Source: an uncultured Mucilaginibacter sp. (GTDB taxonomy: Bacteria; Bacteroidota; Bacteroidia; Sphingobacteriales; Sphingobacteriaceae). From it: a DNA stretch of 64,000 nucleotides. Below are positions 62,006-64,000 of this stretch, piece after piece. The notes beneath the pieces are model-generated. The model was not told the DNA's origin. It ran no database searches and saw only the letters and a program-made list of their open reading frames with translations. The DNA lies in NCBI GenBank assembly GCA_913775265.1, contig CAJYJH010000010.1:1-64000 (forward strand), written 5' to 3'. Both the position numbers and the translations under genes were made by a program. Position 1 is the stretch's first letter; each line of letters starts with the position of its first letter.

Positions 62006-63973
62006 TTAGATTTTTTCAAGCACAAGTACTACTTTATTAAAATCAGACGAAGAATTAATAATTTTACGAAACTGATCAAACTGTGTTAAAGGATAAAAGG
62101 TATTTCGGTAATCCTCACTTATATTGATTGACAGCACGTTATCATTAAGCTTGTAATCAGATGTAAAGCCCATTGTCTGTGCACCGTTATCCTTGTATAC
62201 TTGGTTTATTTTTAAGTCGTTAAGGTTTTTCACTATGTAGCCTTTAGGAATTAACATTTCTATCTTACGATCTTCAATATGCCCGTAATCAATATTGATG
62301 GGAAACTGACGTTTTTTCTCCTGATACATTTCGACCTGCTGGCCAATAACCATTCCTACTTTTATTAATAATTTGTTACCTGCCCGCTCAATCAATTCTC
62401 CCGATTTGGTTTTAATGTGCAGTGTTACCGGGCGATTACTAACTGCTTTTTCAAACTCAGGATCAATTACTTCAGAGAAAATTACATTTTCTGAACTCGA
62501 AAGCATCTTAGCCATTTGTTTGATGATTTTTTGGCGAGTATCATCATTTGAAAAATTGTAAGCACTTCGTAAATCAACCGCTGCGTATCCGCTATAATGC
62601 TGCTTGGCATCAATGCTTAACGAATCCATACTGCTATTCAGCTCTAGCCGGGTATCAATGTTATTGATAGATTGAGTATAATCTTCCAATTCAATATTGC
62701 GTATTTCGGAAACGGCAGTTGTAATATTGCCCAAACTGGTGCGGCGAAAAAATAATCCATTGCTGCCGCCCCAGGTTGGTACAATCCAAGGGTATCGAAA
62801 ATCGATACGGGTAGGTGCAATAAACTTGTTTAATGAAGGAAAGAAAAACAGCGCGTAGTCACAATTATTCCAGTTTTCGAATGTTCGGTCAATAGCCGTA
62901 CGGCTTCTGTCAGCTGCTAATACATACTGATAGTTAACTCCAAGTGCTTGAAAAATTGCCGTGTAGAGTTTCATGAAGCCTACAGTACCTCCGGCCTTAT
63001 TTTTTACTACTGCTGCAATGGTGTTAGTTTCGGCATCACTTTGATCTTCATTATATGTGTATTTGCTTTTAATGTAATTTTCTACAGCCACGATTTTGGC
63101 AGGCTCATCTTTTAACTTTTCCCATCCGTTTTCGGCAGTGAGCGCTATAATGGAGCTATTTTCTTTCGGAGTGAAATCGGTATAAACACTATAAATACGA
63201 CGGGCCAATTCATTCCAGGTGAAAAGGCGTTCGCCTTTTCGGGCGGCATCATTATAGGCCAGCTTGTATTCAATCCGTTTTACATTGGCATCATAAAAGG
63301 CATACTTTTCTTCATCAACACCTTCGGTTTCCTTTTGCAGGCATTTAACAAAGCGCTTGCCGTTAATTACCGTATCAACCGGATTGAAACTAAAGTTGAA
63401 CGGCTTGATTTCAAAATGCAGCCGTTCAGGACAAACAATCTCAAATGTAGTCTCAAGTTGGGGTAGGTCTCCCTGCAATGCTTCACGTCCTGTAAAAGAT
63501 ACCGGGCGTTTAAAGGTATAAGTATATTCCACTTCGCAGCCTTTTTCAAGACCTTCCATAGCAAATATCTTATACAGATTTCCATCCTTCTCTTTAATCT
63601 CCTTTATATCATTTTGGTTAAGATTAAAGGTTTTGCCCTTTGGCAAAATAGTGCGTGCTTTGACATCAACAATGTCAGCTTTCTCGTTGAGGCCCAAGTA
63701 AATTTTGTTGAAGCGCTCAATAGACCGGTCATCGTTAATATGTATCAGTTTGTGCAAAGTATAATAAGCCAATACATCGCCCTTACCGTCGTCTACGTAT
63801 TCAATTCGGCGCCGGTCGGATAGTACAACAGCCGATTCTTTGCTGTATTTACTATTAATGGCACTTATTGCCGGGTTGGCAGCCCACGCTTCTGTTAAAA
63901 TAGTTGGTTTTTGGCTGTAAGTAAATTGAACCGTAGCAGCTAAAATTAATAGTGATAGTATAGGTTTCTTCAT
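62006..63973 (-). CDS. DUF3857 protein with degenerate transglutaminase-like domain, exported
   Basis: A 655-residue protein with a signal peptide (1-20). Residues about 50-200 are DUF3857. Residues about 290-400 have the transglutaminase-like fold (LKDEPAKIVAVENYIKSKYTY), but the site that normally holds the catalytic Cys reads KAGGTVGF (326-333), and the usual His region reads NCDYALFF. So it probably lacks enzyme activity. A C-terminal beta domain follows. It would sit in the periplasm or on the outer membrane; the role is unknown. Confidence 0.85.
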   Translation of the reverse strand: MKKPILSLLILAATVQFTYSQKPTILTEAWAANPAISAINSKYSKESAVVLSDRRRIEYVDDGKGDVLAYYTLHKLIHINDDRSIERFNKIYLGLNEKADIVDVKARTILPKGKTFNLNQNDIKEIKEKDGNLYKIFAMEGLEKGCEVEYTYTFKRPVSFTGREALQGDLPQLETTFEIVCPERLHFEIKPFNFSFNPVDTVINGKRFVKCLQKETEGVDEEKYAFYDANVKRIEYKLAYNDAARKGERLFTWNELARRIYSVYTDFTPKENSSIIALTAENGWEKLKDEPAKIVAVENYIKSKYTYNEDQSDAETNTIAAVVKNKAGGTVGFMKLYTAIFQALGVNYQYVLAADRSRTAIDRTFENWNNCDYALFFFPSLNKFIAPTRIDFRYPWIVPTWGGSNGLFFRRTSLGNITTAVSEIRNIELEDYTQSINNIDTRLELNSSMDSLSIDAKQHYSGYAAVDLRSAYNFSNDDTRQKIIKQMAKMLSSSENVIFSEVIDPEFEKAVSNRPVTLHIKTKSGELIERAGNKLLIKVGMVIGQQVEMYQEKKRQFPINIDYGHIEDRKIEMLIPKGYIVKNLNDLKINQVYKDNGAQTMGFTSDYKLNDNVLSINISEDYRNTFYPLTQFDQFRKIINSSSDFNKVVLVLEKI

Positions 63974-64000
63974 ATCTGTTTATAGTTTGGAAAAGCTTAG

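Overview
The window is chromosomal DNA of a Bacteroidota bacterium, most likely family Sphingobacteriaceae (Mucilaginibacter or Pedobacter type). The evidence is indirect but consistent. There are Gld ABC-transporter genes, many SusC-like carboxypeptidase-regulatory domains, DUF2807, DUF4397, DUF2723 and DUF3857 proteins, a Nudix-type arabinose regulator, and promoters of the TTTG / TAnnTTTG kind. Shine-Dalgarno sequences are nearly absent. No rRNA, phage, insertion sequence or CRISPR array was seen.

Layout. 1-16.6 kb is housekeeping and envelope maintenance: a truncated proline-iminopeptidase-like lipoprotein, a VanX-type dipeptidase, ahcY, an M23 peptidase, a bacilliredoxin, two M1 aminopeptidases, a diadenylate cyclase, an outer-membrane receptor, and the block prs-rplY-pth. 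A tRNA-Gln follows, then a large DUF2723 membrane protein and a DUF2807 protein. 21.4-26.2 kb is the arabinose catabolic unit (araR, araB, araD, araA, all on the minus strand). A clear inverted-repeat operator lies over the araB promoter.

26.4-43.1 kb is an exopolysaccharide / surface glycan locus. It holds two GT14-type transferases, an FdtA-like plus DegT amino-sugar pair, a half-length TolC-like protein, a Wzc-like copolymerase, several GT2/GT1 transferases, a Wzy/ligase-like polytopic protein, a 49-residue membrane peptide, and a hexapeptide acyltransferase. Set into it on the opposite strand is a four-gene partner-switching cassette: membrane coiled-coil protein, receiver-PP2C phosphatase, STAS protein, and HATPase protein. 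It most plausibly controls glycan production. This is the most interesting system in the window.

43.1-64 kb returns to envelope and core genes. It has an unusual carboxypeptidase-regulatory/alpha-beta hydrolase fusion divergent from an MG2/TonB-plug protein, then radC, rpsT, three DUF4397 lipoproteins, a zinc phospholipase C-like protein, a DedA protein, dnaN, a fused GldF-GldG, two small beta-barrel proteins and gldA. The last part holds a putative Tat-lipoprotein oxidoreductase, a polyprenyl diphosphate synthase, tRNA-Ser, and a DUF3857 protein without a catalytic cysteine. Where a residue number is given it was counted from the stated start. Function names rest on motif and family recognition, not on a database search.
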